DNA from: Alphaproteobacteria bacterium | GTDB lineage: Bacteria > Pseudomonadota > Alphaproteobacteria > Reyranellales > Reyranellaceae | Length of the DNA: 64,000 nucleotides | Assembly: GCA_017307275.1 (NCBI GenBank) | Contig: JAFKFK010000017.1 | Coordinates: forward strand, 80,959-144,958 | Direction of reading: 5' to 3' | Notes under the pieces: model-generated | Databases searched by the model: none | Told to the model about the DNA's origin: nothing | Seen by the model: the letters and a program-made list of their open reading frames with translations, nothing else | Part shown: positions 1 to 7,918 of the stretch, one piece after another | Layout of the letters: every line of letters starts with the position of its first letter | Numbering within the stretch: the stretch's first letter is position 1 | Position numbers and translations under genes: made by a program

Positions 1-774
1 CAGGTTCTCGGCGACCAGGATGAGCGCCACCGGCGCGATCAGCACGATCGCCCTGGTGTCGAAGACCGGCGCCACGAAGGCGGGGGCACCGAACCAGGCG
101 GCCTTGGCTAGCAGATCACCGCTGATCGGCTTGCCCCAGCCGAGGCCGTTGGTCAGCACGGCATAGGCAACCGTGGCGAGGATCAACCCGACCAGCACCA
201 GCAGCCGTCGCGTCATGCCACGCGTGAAGACGGCGACGAGGGCGATGGTGGTGAAGGTGAGGGCCTGCATCCACGAGTCGAAGGACGTCGGTGCCATGTT
301 CTTGACCGGCACGGACGCGAGGTTGAGACCGATCACGGCAACCACAGCGCCGGTGACGACCGGCGGCATCAGCCGTTCGATCCAGGCGGCGCCCGCGCTC
401 ATCACGCCCAGGCCGATCAGCGCATAGATCGCGCCGCAGACCACGATGCCGCCTAGTGCGAGGGGAATGTTGGCGTTGGCGCCCTGGCCGGCATAGCCGG
501 TCGCCGCGGCCACCACGGAAATGAAGGCGAAGGAGGAGCCGACATAGCTCGGCACCTTGCCGCCGACGGCCACGAAGAAGATGAGGGTGCCGACGCCGCT
601 CATCAGGACGGCGATGTTGGGATCGAAGCCCATCAGCAACGGGCCCAGGATCGTGGCGCCGAACATGGCGACCACATGCTGGATGCCCAGCGCGACGGTT
701 TGCGGCCACGGCAGCCGCTCGTCCGGCGCAATGACGATGCCATCGGCCGGTTGCTTCACGGTCCAGGTGAACAT
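1..774 (-). CDS. NCS2 family nucleobase (uracil/xanthine-type) permease, 3' end cut by window
   Basis: Inner-membrane proton symporter of the nucleobase-cation-symporter-2 family, which imports uracil, xanthine or urate. The 258 visible codons are the N-terminal half and run off the left edge with no stop. The protein opens MFTWTVKQPADG and continues with VALGIQHVVAMFGATILGP, the family's first helix with its QH motif, followed by alternating hydrophobic segments and a GSSFAFI stretch typical of transmembrane helix 3. The ATG at 774 is preceded by GGGGGAG, a good ribosome binding site. The exact substrate cannot be read from this half; a RutG/UraA-like uracil carrier and a xanthine/uric acid carrier are both possible. 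A purine/ureide cluster lies at the other end of the window, but nothing ties the two together. Confidence 0.88.
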   Translation of the reverse strand, partial: MFTWTVKQPADGIVIAPDERLPWPQTVALGIQHVVAMFGATILGPLLMGFDPNIAVLMSGVGTLIFFVAVGGKVPSYVGSSFAFISVVAAATGYAGQGANANIPLALGGIVVCGAIYALIGLGVMSAGAAWIERLMPPVVTGAVVAVIGLNLASVPVKNMAPTSFDSWMQALTFTTIALVAVFTRGMTRRLLVLVGLILATVAYAVLTNGLGWGKPISGDLLAKAAWFGAPAFVAPVFDTRAIVLIAPVALILVAENL

Positions 775-817
775 GCGTATCTCCCCCGAGGTTTGCGCTG
801 CTCACCTCCTCCCTAAC

Positions 818-840
818 GCTCCCCCGCGATAGGGGGGAGC
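818..840. terminator. GC-rich hairpin between DUF2189 gene and NCS2 permease
   Basis: An 8-bp perfect stem, GCTCCCCC (818-825) with GGGGGAGC (833-840), encloses a 7-base loop. It lies just beyond the stop of the DUF2189 gene and in the leader of the permease gene. No T-run follows on the minus strand, so this is either a weak terminator or a leader structure. Confidence 0.35.
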
Positions 841-869
841 GGAAAGACGAAGTTATCCTCCGGCAGAGG

Positions 870-1742
870 TCAGACGACGACCTTGCGATAGAGGTGCCAG
901 GTCGCATGACCGAGGACCGGCAGGACGATGGCGAGGCCCACCAGCAACGGGATCATGCCCACCACGAGGCTGCCCGCCACGATCAGGCCCCACAGCGCCA
1001 TCGGGCCGGGGTTCATCCGGACCGCGCGAACGGAGGTCGCAATCGCGGTGCCGACGCCGACATGGCGATCGAGCAGCAGCGGAAACGACACGACACCGAT
1101 CACCAGGACAACGAGGGCGAACAGGAAGCCGACGCCGATGCCGACCACGGTCATGGTCCAGCCCGCGGGCGTGGTCAGGGCATCGCGCACAAAGGCCACG
1201 GTCGAGACCGGTGCATCCGGGCCGAGCGTCACGGTGTAGATGAAGTTGGCGGCGAACAGCCACAGGCAGAAGATCGCCAGCAACAGCAGGCCCATCACCA
1301 TGATCGAGCCGATGTTCGGGGAGCGCACAACGGAAAAGACGTTGGTCCAGCGCGCTTCGAGTCCCATTTCGCGCCGCCGGCTGATCTCGTAGAGGCCGAT
1401 GCCGAACAAGGGGGCGATGAGCGCGAAGCCTGCGATCAGCGGGAAGACCAGCGCCAGCATGCCGTAATCAAAAGCCATCCGCGAAATGACGAGGCCGGCG
1501 AGCGGATAGAGCAGGCAGAGGAAGACGATGTCGGTGCGCACGGCGCCGAAGTCGCGCCAGCCGGCCGACAGTGCGTCCTTGATGTCCGTGGAGGTGATGC
1601 GGCGGACCGTGGGCGGCGCGGCAGCGCGATCCTCCCAGGTGCCTTCCATCGTCTGCGCGGCCGAACCGAAGGCCTGCCCGGTTTGCTTGAGATGCTCCCA
1701 ACCCCATTCCAAGGGGTTACGGATGTGGTTCTGCGTCGCCAT
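870..1742 (-). CDS. DUF2189 domain integral membrane protein
   Basis: A 290-residue inner-membrane protein of unknown function matching the DUF2189 family, sometimes mislabelled as a cytochrome c oxidase subunit. The first ~60 residues are polar. The segment DIKDALSAGWRDFGAVRTD leads into about six hydrophobic segments, including IVFLCLLYPLAGLVISRMAF, and the conserved end is GPMALWGLIVAGSLVVG followed by LPVLGHATWHLYRK. An ISRRREMGLEARW cytoplasmic loop lies near the middle. The ATG at 1742 has AAGGAGG seven bases upstream. It is transcribed in the same direction as the downstream NCS2 permease, 95 bases apart, and a strong hairpin separates it from the upstream aminotransferase. No biochemical role can be assigned. 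Confidence 0.85.
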   Translation of the reverse strand: MATQNHIRNPLEWGWEHLKQTGQAFGSAAQTMEGTWEDRAAAPPTVRRITSTDIKDALSAGWRDFGAVRTDIVFLCLLYPLAGLVISRMAFDYGMLALVFPLIAGFALIAPLFGIGLYEISRRREMGLEARWTNVFSVVRSPNIGSIMVMGLLLLAIFCLWLFAANFIYTVTLGPDAPVSTVAFVRDALTTPAGWTMTVVGIGVGFLFALVVLVIGVVSFPLLLDRHVGVGTAIATSVRAVRMNPGPMALWGLIVAGSLVVGMIPLLVGLAIVLPVLGHATWHLYRKVVV

Positions 1743-1859
1743 GACTGCCTCCTTGCGAACTAAAGTCCGAAGGTCGCGCCAATCACGATCACCACGGTGA
1801 TCACGACGGTACGCGATCTACCACGAGGGAGGAGTCTACGCCTGTTGGAGGGCCGAGTC

Positions 1860-1888
1860 GCCCCCTTCGCGTGCACCGCGAAGGGGGC
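1860..1888 (-). terminator. Strong hairpin after the class IV aminotransferase gene
   Basis: A 12-bp perfect stem, GCCCCCTTCGCG (1860-1871) with its complement (1877-1888), has a 5-base loop and begins six bases beyond the aminotransferase stop codon. On the minus strand it is not followed by a run of T, so it may act as an atypical terminator or as a 3'-end-stabilising structure. Confidence 0.55.
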
Positions 1889-1894
1889 ATCTCG

Positions 1895-2842
1895 CTACTG
1901 CGAGAACTTGAGGTACTGGGCCACGAAATCGCAGCCGACGCTCTTGGCGTAGGCGTCGATCAGCTTCTTGGTGATCGGGCCTGGGATCTTGCCATCCGCC
2001 ACCGGAGCGCCGTTGAAGCTGCGGACGGGCAGGATGCAGAGGCTGGTCGAGGTCAGGAACATTTCCTCGGCATTGGCGGCGTCGAACATGTCGATATCGC
2101 CTGCGGTGCAGGAGATGCCGAGTTGCTTGGCCATGTCGATGGTCATCTGCCGGCTGACGCCCGGCAGCACGTAGCGCTCGGACGGCGTGAAGAGCTCGCC
2201 CTCGCGCACGATGAAGATGTTGCTACCCAGGCCTTCGGCCAGGTTGCCGTTCTCGTCGAGCAGGACCGGCCAGGCGTCCGGGTTCAACGCCTTAATCGGC
2301 TTCTCGGCCATGATCATGTTGAGATAGTTGTGCGTCTTGGCACGCGGCGACAGCATCGAGGGCGCGGTGCGGCGGACGGTCGTGGTCATGACGTCGGCGC
2401 CCGTCCGGTAGAGCTTGCCGCGGGTCTTGAGCGGCAGCGGCAGCACTTCGATCACGACGTTGGGGCCGGTGTGATCCCAGCCTTCGTCGCCGACGGCATC
2501 GACGCCGCGGCTGACCCTCTGGCCGATCCACCAGTCACCGACGGCTTCGCGCATATGTGCATTGCGCTCCACGACTTCCTCGCTGTGTGCGACCATCTCC
2601 TTGGGGCCGATGCCGGGATCGATCTGCAGGTAGCGGAGCGAGCGGTAGAAGCGGTCGATATGCTCCTTCAGGCGGAAGGGGACGCCCTCGAAGGTGCGCG
2701 TCATGTCGAAAGCGCCGTCGCCGTACTTCCAGCTCCGGTCGCGGAAAGGGATCATGATCTGGTTCTCGGGCATGAACTGGCCGTTGAACCAGGCGATACG
2801 TTGATTGCTGAGCTGCTGTGCCACGATTTCCTCCGTACTCAC
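1895..2842 (-). CDS. Class IV (fold type IV) PLP aminotransferase, branched-chain/D-amino-acid type
   Basis: A 315-residue cytosolic PLP enzyme of the BCAT/D-alanine aminotransferase/aminodeoxychorismate lyase superfamily. The Schiff-base lysine is K169 in RAKTHNYLN; the cofactor-binding LAEGLGSNIF segment, with its conserved glutamate at about 203, follows, and the N-terminal RDRSWKYGDGAFDMTRTFEG matches the family. The usual length is 280-310 residues. It starts with GTG and its first bases overlap the stop of the upstream GntR gene (GTGA), so the two are co-transcribed and probably translationally coupled. The pairing with a regulator that is divergent from a second, class III aminotransferase and an importer suggests catabolism of an amino compound rather than branched-chain amino acid biosynthesis. 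The substrate is not determined. Confidence 0.87.
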   Translation of the reverse strand: MSTEEIVAQQLSNQRIAWFNGQFMPENQIMIPFRDRSWKYGDGAFDMTRTFEGVPFRLKEHIDRFYRSLRYLQIDPGIGPKEMVAHSEEVVERNAHMREAVGDWWIGQRVSRGVDAVGDEGWDHTGPNVVIEVLPLPLKTRGKLYRTGADVMTTTVRRTAPSMLSPRAKTHNYLNMIMAEKPIKALNPDAWPVLLDENGNLAEGLGSNIFIVREGELFTPSERYVLPGVSRQMTIDMAKQLGISCTAGDIDMFDAANAEEMFLTSTSLCILPVRSFNGAPVADGKIPGPITKKLIDAYAKSVGCDFVAQYLKFSQ

Positions 2843-3627
2843 TTGAGATCAAGACGTTTGGGGCGAAGTTCGAGGGCCGCACTGGCTTTTCCCTTGCTGC
2901 GGCGGCTGCCGGCGGCGGACGGCAGGGCAGGGACGATGTTGCCGGCTTCGTCGGCGAGACCGGCGACATAGGAAAGCGTGCCATCGACATCGTTCTCGAT
3001 TTCCCGGCGTGCCGCAACGGCGTCGCGCGACTGCAGCGCCTGGATGATCCGGAGCCGTCTCGCCGGGCCGCCTGCGGAGGCGATGTAGTCGGGAAAGAGC
3101 AGGTTCATGTAGGGGCCGGTTTGCAGCCACAGACCTTCGATCACGCGCAGCAGCGTCGGCTGGCCCGAGATCGTGTAGAGCGCAAAGTGAAACTCGCTGA
3201 TCTTCTCGCGATCCGCTACGCTGTCGCCGCGCTTGCGGACGGCGACGATCTCGCGTGCGATGCGGCGCAGGTTGGCGATCTGCGCTCTGGTCGCCACTTC
3301 GGCTGCCTTCCCGACAGCGAGCCCTTCGACCGCGACGCGGATGTCGCGCAGCTCCAGCACCTTTGCCTTGGTCATCAGCGGAATGCGTACCGACCGGTTG
3401 GGCTGCATCTCGAAAGCGCCTTCCGCAACGAGACGGCGCACGGCTTCGCGCACCGGCGTCAGGCTGACCCCGAGTGCCTTCGCGACAAAGCGGAATGTGA
3501 GTTTCTGTCCCGGCGCGAAGCGGCCCGACGTCAGCGCTGCGCGCAACGAGTCGTAGACTTGCTTGCGCAGCGATGTGTCGGTCAGCTCGTCGTTGGCGGC
3601 GGCGGTTCGCATCGTGATCTCGACCAT
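2839..3627 (-). CDS. GntR family regulator, FadR/FCD subfamily
   Basis: A 262-residue DNA-binding repressor. Residues ~18-82 form the winged helix (RKQVYDSLRAALTSGRFAPG, then LGVSLTPVREAVRRLVAEGA), and the C-terminal ~150 residues are helical and fit the FCD effector domain, including LRDIRVAVEGLAVGKAAE and the EFHFALYTISGQP stretch, whose histidine usually contributes to metal or ligand binding. It is divergent from the class III aminotransferase-ABC-lyase operon and co-oriented with the class IV aminotransferase. The 14-bp palindrome 17 bases upstream of its ATG is the natural operator, and one dimer bound there could control both directions. The ligand is likely an amine, an amino acid or a derived carboxylate handled by these genes (inference). 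Confidence 0.9.
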   Translation of the reverse strand: MVEITMRTAAANDELTDTSLRKQVYDSLRAALTSGRFAPGQKLTFRFVAKALGVSLTPVREAVRRLVAEGAFEMQPNRSVRIPLMTKAKVLELRDIRVAVEGLAVGKAAEVATRAQIANLRRIAREIVAVRKRGDSVADREKISEFHFALYTISGQPTLLRVIEGLWLQTGPYMNLLFPDYIASAGGPARRLRIIQALQSRDAVAARREIENDVDGTLSYVAGLADEAGNIVPALPSAAGSRRSKGKASAALELRPKRLDLK

Positions 3628-3644
3628 AGCCGATACTCGCCAAA

Positions 3645-3658
3645 TTTGTGATCACAAA
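3645..3658. promoter_or_regulatory. Perfect 14-bp palindrome, probable GntR operator
   Basis: TTTGTGATCACAAA is a perfect inverted repeat in the 126-base gap between the divergent GntR and class III aminotransferase genes. FadR-subfamily GntR proteins typically bind short palindromes with a TNGT...ACNA core, and this site fits that form. It also resembles a CRP half-site pair, so a CRP/FNR-type protein is an alternative binder. Confidence 0.65.
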
Positions 3659-3753
3659 AATGCATTGCTGGCGCGAGAGGTGATCGCTAGGCTCGGTAGC
3701 GTTCGTGACCACGGGCGAGACCTGTGCGGCACCATTCTTGCTGAGTGAGGGAC

Positions 3754-5064
3754 ATGCGCAGTTACACCAAGTCGATCGCGCTCTACGAAAAGTCCCGCAA
3801 GCACATGGCCGGCGGCGTCAGCAGCAACATCCGCTATGCCAGCGTGCCGGTGCCGTTGTTCTTTGCGCGGGGCGAGGGCGCCCGCCTCTATGACATCGAC
3901 GGCAACGTCCACATTGATTACGTGCTGGGCAATGGGCCGGCCATTCTGGGGCATGCACCGAAGGCAGTGATCGATGCGGTGGCAGCGTCGCTTGCCGAAG
4001 GACAGGTCTTCGCCGCCCAGCATCCGCGCGAGGCCGAGCTGGCCGAACGACTGAGCCGCTTGTTGCCGGGCGCCGAGGTCGTGCGCTTCGCGACATCGGG
4101 CACCGAGGCCGTGCTTATGGCGATGCGACTGGCGCGCGCCTTCACCAGCCGGAACAAGATTCTGAAGTTCGAAGGTCACTATCACGGCTGGAGCGATCAG
4201 GCCTTCATCAGCACCAAGCCATCGCTGAACGAGGCGGGGCCGGCCGATGCGCCGGTGCCGGTGGCGGGGTCGCCCGGAATGCCGCCCAGCGTGCTGGACG
4301 ATGTCATGGTGTGCGGCTGGAACGATCTCGACCTTCTGGAGCAGGCGCTGGAGCGTCATCGCGGCGAGGTCGCCGGCGTGATCATGGAGCCGGTGATGGT
4401 GAACGGCGGCGCGATCCCGCCGCTGCCCGGCTATCTGGAGGGCGTGCGCGATCTCTGCCGCAAGCATGGCGCGCTGTTCATCTGCGACGAGGTCATCACC
4501 GGCTTCCGCGTGGCTCTGGGCGGCGCGCAGGCGAAGTACGGCGTCACGGCCGACCTCGTCATCTACGCCAAGGCGGTGGCTGCCGGCTTTCCGCTCGCTT
4601 TAGTCGCCGGCCGACGGGACGTCATGGACACGCTGCTCGACAAGGGCGTGATGCACGGCGGCACTTACAACGGCAACGTCCAGAGCATGGCTGCAGCGCT
4701 GGCGGCGCTCGATATTCTCGAAGCGGGCGACGGCGCGGTCTATCGCGAGATGGAAGCGTGCGGAAAGCAGCTCATGGACGGTCTTGCCGCCCTGGGCGTC
4801 AAGCATCGGCTCCCGATGCTCGTGCAGGGCATGCCAGCCATCTTCCAAACCTTCTTCACATCGGCCGCTGCGCCGCGGAACTATCGCGACTCCATGGCGA
4901 CCGATCGCGACGCGATGCTCTCCTTCCATAGTGCCTTGCAAGAGGAGGGGGTGCGCGTGCAGCAGGGAGGCCGATGGTTCCTGTCGACGGCGCACGACAA
5001 GGCGGTGATCGACGAGACATTGGCCGCTGCCGATCGCGCCATGGCGAAGATGGTGCGCCACTAG
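3754..5064 (+). CDS. Class III PLP aminotransferase, glutamate-1-semialdehyde aminomutase-like
   Basis: A 436-residue fold type I PLP enzyme. The opening SIALYEKSRKHMAGGVSSNIR is typical of HemL-like proteins, SGTEAVLMAMRLARA is the phosphate-binding region, FEGHYHGWSD follows, and the cofactor aspartate D245 lies in FICDEVITGFR. The probable PLP lysine is K273 in VIYAKAVAAGFPLAL; true HemL has a GKxxGGG-like context here, so this is more likely a catabolic paralogue acting on an amino acid or beta-amino acid than the tetrapyrrole enzyme. The ATG at 3754 gives the usual HemL-like N-terminus and has GAGGG just upstream, with unusually short spacing; an in-frame GTG at 3745 lacks a ribosome site. 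It is the first gene of a five-gene transporter operon, and its stop directly abuts the next ATG. Confidence 0.87.
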   Translation: MRSYTKSIALYEKSRKHMAGGVSSNIRYASVPVPLFFARGEGARLYDIDGNVHIDYVLGNGPAILGHAPKAVIDAVAASLAEGQVFAAQHPREAELAERLSRLLPGAEVVRFATSGTEAVLMAMRLARAFTSRNKILKFEGHYHGWSDQAFISTKPSLNEAGPADAPVPVAGSPGMPPSVLDDVMVCGWNDLDLLEQALERHRGEVAGVIMEPVMVNGGAIPPLPGYLEGVRDLCRKHGALFICDEVITGFRVALGGAQAKYGVTADLVIYAKAVAAGFPLALVAGRRDVMDTLLDKGVMHGGTYNGNVQSMAAALAALDILEAGDGAVYREMEACGKQLMDGLAALGVKHRLPMLVQGMPAIFQTFFTSAAAPRNYRDSMATDRDAMLSFHSALQEEGVRVQQGGRWFLSTAHDKAVIDETLAAADRAMAKMVRH

Positions 5065-6036
5065 ATGTCGGAGATCCGCCTCGAGGGAGTGACCAAGCGC
5101 TACGGCACCTTTGCGGCGGCCGACAATGTCGATCTTGCGGTTGCCCAGGGCGAACTGGTGACGATCCTGGGACCGAGCGGATCGGGCAAGACGACGCTGC
5201 TTTCCCTGATTGCGGGCCTGAACAAACCGACATCCGGCCGCATCTTCATCGGCGGCCGCGATGTCACCGATGCGCCGGCGCAGGAGCGCAACATAGGTCT
5301 GGTGTTCCAGTCCTACGCACTGTTCCCGCACATGACGGTGCTGGAGAACGTGCTGTTTCCCCTGGGCGTACGCAAGATCGGTCGCGCCGAGGCGGACCGG
5401 CTGGCGCGTGATGCCCTGAAGCTGGTGCGGCTGGATGGGCTGGAGAACCGCCGGCCGTCGCAGCTTTCGGGCGGCCAGCAGCAGCGCGTGGCCCTGGCGC
5501 GCGCCGTCGTCTTCACGCCGGATATCCTGTTGCTCGACGAGCCGCTCGGTGCGCTCGACCGCAAGCTGCGCGAGGAACTGCAGGTCGAGCTCAAGCAACT
5601 TCAGCGCAGCCTCGGCGTCACGACGTTGCTCGTGACACACGATCAGGAAGAGGCGCTGTCGCTTTCCGATCGCATCATGGTGCTCGACAAGGGCCGCACG
5701 CAGCAGGTTGCTGCACCGACGGAAGCCTATCTGAAGCCCGCAAACCGCTTCGTTGCCGAGTTTCTGGGCATCGCCAATTTCGTCGGGCTGCCGGACGGCG
5801 GTCAGGCGCTGGTCCGGCCCGAGCGCATCAGGCTTTCGGGAAGCGGCGCCGGCAAGCCGGCCAGGGTCGTCGAGGCGATCTATCTCGGCCAGATGGTCCG
5901 CTATCACCTCTCGCTCGATGGCGAGGGGGCGAGGCCGATGGTTGCTGCTGCGCCGTTCGTCGGGCCGGCCTATGCGACGGGCGAACGCGTGATGGTGTCA
6001 TGGGACGCCGCCGACCTGTGGCCGGTGGCGAAGTGA
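5065..6036 (+). CDS. ABC importer ATPase, PotA-like (spermidine/putrescine family)
   Basis: A 323-residue cytoplasmic ATPase energising the importer encoded by the next three genes. It has Walker A GPSGSGKTT (~33-41), a Q-loop in LVFQSYALFPHM, signature LSGGQQQR, Walker B ILLLDEPLGALD and switch histidine in LLVTHDQEEAL, then a C-terminal TOBE-type region from about residue 235 (ALVRPERIRLSG). It is shorter than E. coli PotA (378 residues) in the C-terminal regulatory part. The ATG follows the preceding TAG with no gap, implying translational coupling to the aminotransferase. The polyamine-family label describes homology; the cargo is probably whatever the neighbouring aminotransferases degrade. 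Confidence 0.93.
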   Translation: MSEIRLEGVTKRYGTFAAADNVDLAVAQGELVTILGPSGSGKTTLLSLIAGLNKPTSGRIFIGGRDVTDAPAQERNIGLVFQSYALFPHMTVLENVLFPLGVRKIGRAEADRLARDALKLVRLDGLENRRPSQLSGGQQQRVALARAVVFTPDILLLDEPLGALDRKLREELQVELKQLQRSLGVTTLLVTHDQEEALSLSDRIMVLDKGRTQQVAAPTEAYLKPANRFVAEFLGIANFVGLPDGGQALVRPERIRLSGSGAGKPARVVEAIYLGQMVRYHLSLDGEGARPMVAAAPFVGPAYATGERVMVSWDAADLWPVAK

Positions 6037-6058
6037 TTTGTAACAGGAGGGAATCCAG

Positions 6059-7087
6059 ATGAAGCGTCGTACGTTCGTGGGCGCGGCTGCGGCCGGCCTG
6101 CCCGCTTTCAGCATCCTCGGCGCCGGCAGCGCCCGCGCCCAGGTGAAGGAAATCCGCATGATCGAGGCCGGCGGCAAGTCCGGCGAGTCGGTCGAGGTGG
6201 GTTACATCGAGCCCTTCACCAAGAAGACCGGGATCAAGGTGATCCGCGAGAGCCCAAATCCGCTGGGCAAGCTGCGCGCCCTGGTGGAGAGCGGCCAGAC
6301 CAGCACGGTGCTGATGGAGCTGGGTTCGGGCGGCATGCTGCAGGCCCGCAATCTCAAGCTGATCGAGCCGATCGACTGGGCCGCTGTCGCGCCGCAACCG
6401 ATGTTCCCCGAGGCCAAGCACGAATACGGCTTCGGCTATCAATACTTCTCGACCATCATGGCCTGGCGGGCCGGCGCCAAGGCGCCAAAGACCTGGGCCG
6501 ATTTCTTCAACACCAAGGATTTCCCGGGCAAGCGCTGTCTGCCGGATTATCCCAACTATGCGATCTCCTTCGCGCTGCTCGCCACCGGGATCACGCCGGA
6601 CAAGCTCTTTCCGCTCGATGTCGATACCGCCTTCAAGAAGCTGACCGAGATCAAGAAGGACATCGCCGTGTGGTGGAAGGCGGGCGCGCAGGCGCCGCAG
6701 CTCATGAAGGACAACGAGGTGCAGTACGCGATCTGCTGGTCGGGCCGCGTCGTGGGCGATCCGGCGTTCGGCGTCAATTTCGCCGGCGGCATGGCCGATC
6801 TCTCGTACTTCACCATCGTGAAGAACTCGAAGGCCGAGGATCGTGCGGCCGCCTACAAGCTGATGCACGAGATGTCGATTGCGGCCAATCAGGCGAAGGC
6901 CGCGACCGTGGTCTCCTACACCGGACCGAGCCCGGAACTCGATGCGCTGCTGCCCAAGGACAAGCTCGCCGAGTATCCGACCAGCAAGCAGAACAAGGCC
7001 GTGCAGTGGGTCGAGAACGCCGAATGGTGGGCGGCCAACGGCGAGGCCGTGAACAAGAAGTGGGAAGCCTTCAAGCTCAGCCTCTGA
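6059..7087 (+). CDS. ABC importer periplasmic substrate-binding protein, PotD-like
   Basis: A 342-residue exported binding protein. The N-terminus KRRTFVGAAAAGLPAFSILG ends in SARAQ, combining a twin-arginine-like pair with a signal-peptidase I site near residue 28. The mature part starts VKEIRMIEAGGKSGESVEVG and continues as an extracellular solute-binding protein family 1 fold, with PFTKKTGIKV near the start, KTWADFFNTKDFPGKR in the middle and an aromatic-rich C-terminus (WVENAEWWAANGE) that probably lines the ligand pocket. A strong AGGAGGG ribosome site precedes the ATG, as expected for the most abundant component of an importer. It sits between the ATPase and the two permease genes. Confidence 0.92.
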   Translation: MKRRTFVGAAAAGLPAFSILGAGSARAQVKEIRMIEAGGKSGESVEVGYIEPFTKKTGIKVIRESPNPLGKLRALVESGQTSTVLMELGSGGMLQARNLKLIEPIDWAAVAPQPMFPEAKHEYGFGYQYFSTIMAWRAGAKAPKTWADFFNTKDFPGKRCLPDYPNYAISFALLATGITPDKLFPLDVDTAFKKLTEIKKDIAVWWKAGAQAPQLMKDNEVQYAICWSGRVVGDPAFGVNFAGGMADLSYFTIVKNSKAEDRAAAYKLMHEMSIAANQAKAATVVSYTGPSPELDALLPKDKLAEYPTSKQNKAVQWVENAEWWAANGEAVNKKWEAFKLSL

Positions 7088-7099
7088 GCGGAGACTTCG

Positions 7100-7918
7100 A
7101 TGCGCGGACAGGGATTTGGCTTCATCGCACCGTTGCTGGTGCTGATGTTCGTCGCCTTCAACGCGCCCATCGTCTACATGCTGGGCCTCGCCTTCTGGGA
7201 GAAGGGGCGGGGCTTCACGCTCCAGCACTATGAAGGGTTGCTCGACGCGCCGGTCTATCTGCGCGTGTTGGGCAACACCATGCGCGTCGCCCTGGTGGCG
7301 ACCTTGGCCAATGTCGTCATCGGCTATCCGCTGGCGCTCTGGATGCGCGGGCTCAGCAATCGCGGGCGCATGATCGCGCTTTCGCTTGTCGTGCTGCCGT
7401 TCTGGGTCAGCATCCTGGTAAGGACCTACGCCTGGATCGTCGTGCTGGGCAACGGCGGCTTGGTGAATCGCGCTCTTCAATGGAGCGGACTCACCGATGC
7501 GCCGGTTTCCTTCCTCTACAACGAGCTCGGCGTCACCATCGGCATGGCCAATGTCCTGCTGCCGTTCCTCGTGCTGCCGTTGTTTGCTGCCATGATCCGT
7601 ATCGACGACCGGTTGTTGCAGGCCGCCGCGTCGCTCGGCGCTCCGCCGCGCACCATCTTCTGGAAGGTCTTCTTTCCGCTCACCTTGCCGGCGCTGGCGG
7701 CGGGCACGTTGCTGGTCTTCATCCTCTGCCTCGGCTTCTACGTGACGCCGGCGATTCTTGGAGGCGGGCGCGTCCCCATGATCTCCAATCTGCTCGACAC
7801 GTTGATCAACCAGATCCCGCGCTGGGAGACGGCGGCGGCGATCTCGACGATCCTGTTGATCGTGACGCTGCTGATCTTCGCCGCCTACCGTCGCCTCGAC
7901 AGGAAGGCATCGGCATGA
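7100..7918 (+). CDS. ABC importer permease, PotB-like
   Basis: A 272-residue inner-membrane permease of the binding-protein-dependent transport family, with about six transmembrane segments starting GFGFIAPLLVLMFVAFNAPI. The EAA loop that docks on the ATPase is QAAASLGAPPRTIFWKVFFP (~173-192), followed by LTLPALAAGTLLVFILCLGF. Its TGA overlaps the ATG of the second permease gene (ATGA), which suggests coupled synthesis of the heterodimer. A GGAG lies shortly upstream of its own ATG. Confidence 0.92.
   Translation: MRGQGFGFIAPLLVLMFVAFNAPIVYMLGLAFWEKGRGFTLQHYEGLLDAPVYLRVLGNTMRVALVATLANVVIGYPLALWMRGLSNRGRMIALSLVVLPFWVSILVRTYAWIVVLGNGGLVNRALQWSGLTDAPVSFLYNELGVTIGMANVLLPFLVLPLFAAMIRIDDRLLQAAASLGAPPRTIFWKVFFPLTLPALAAGTLLVFILCLGFYVTPAILGGGRVPMISNLLDTLINQIPRWETAAAISTILLIVTLLIFAAYRRLDRKASA

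Noticed and set aside
3645..3658. CRP/FNR binding site
   Set aside because: TTTGTGATCACAAA has CRP-like half-sites, but the spacing between them is shorter than the CRP consensus (TGTGA-N6-TCACA) and a GntR gene adjoins it. Kept only as an alternative in the feature entry.
3754..5064. True hemL (tetrapyrrole biosynthesis)
   Set aside because: The PLP-lysine surroundings differ from GKxxGGG, the gene lies in a transporter operon, and most alphaproteobacteria make 5-aminolevulinate by HemA-type synthase.
4600..5907. 435-codon minus-strand frame across the aminotransferase and ATPase genes
   Set aside because: It runs antisense to two genes with complete family motifs. Its product has no recognisable domain.
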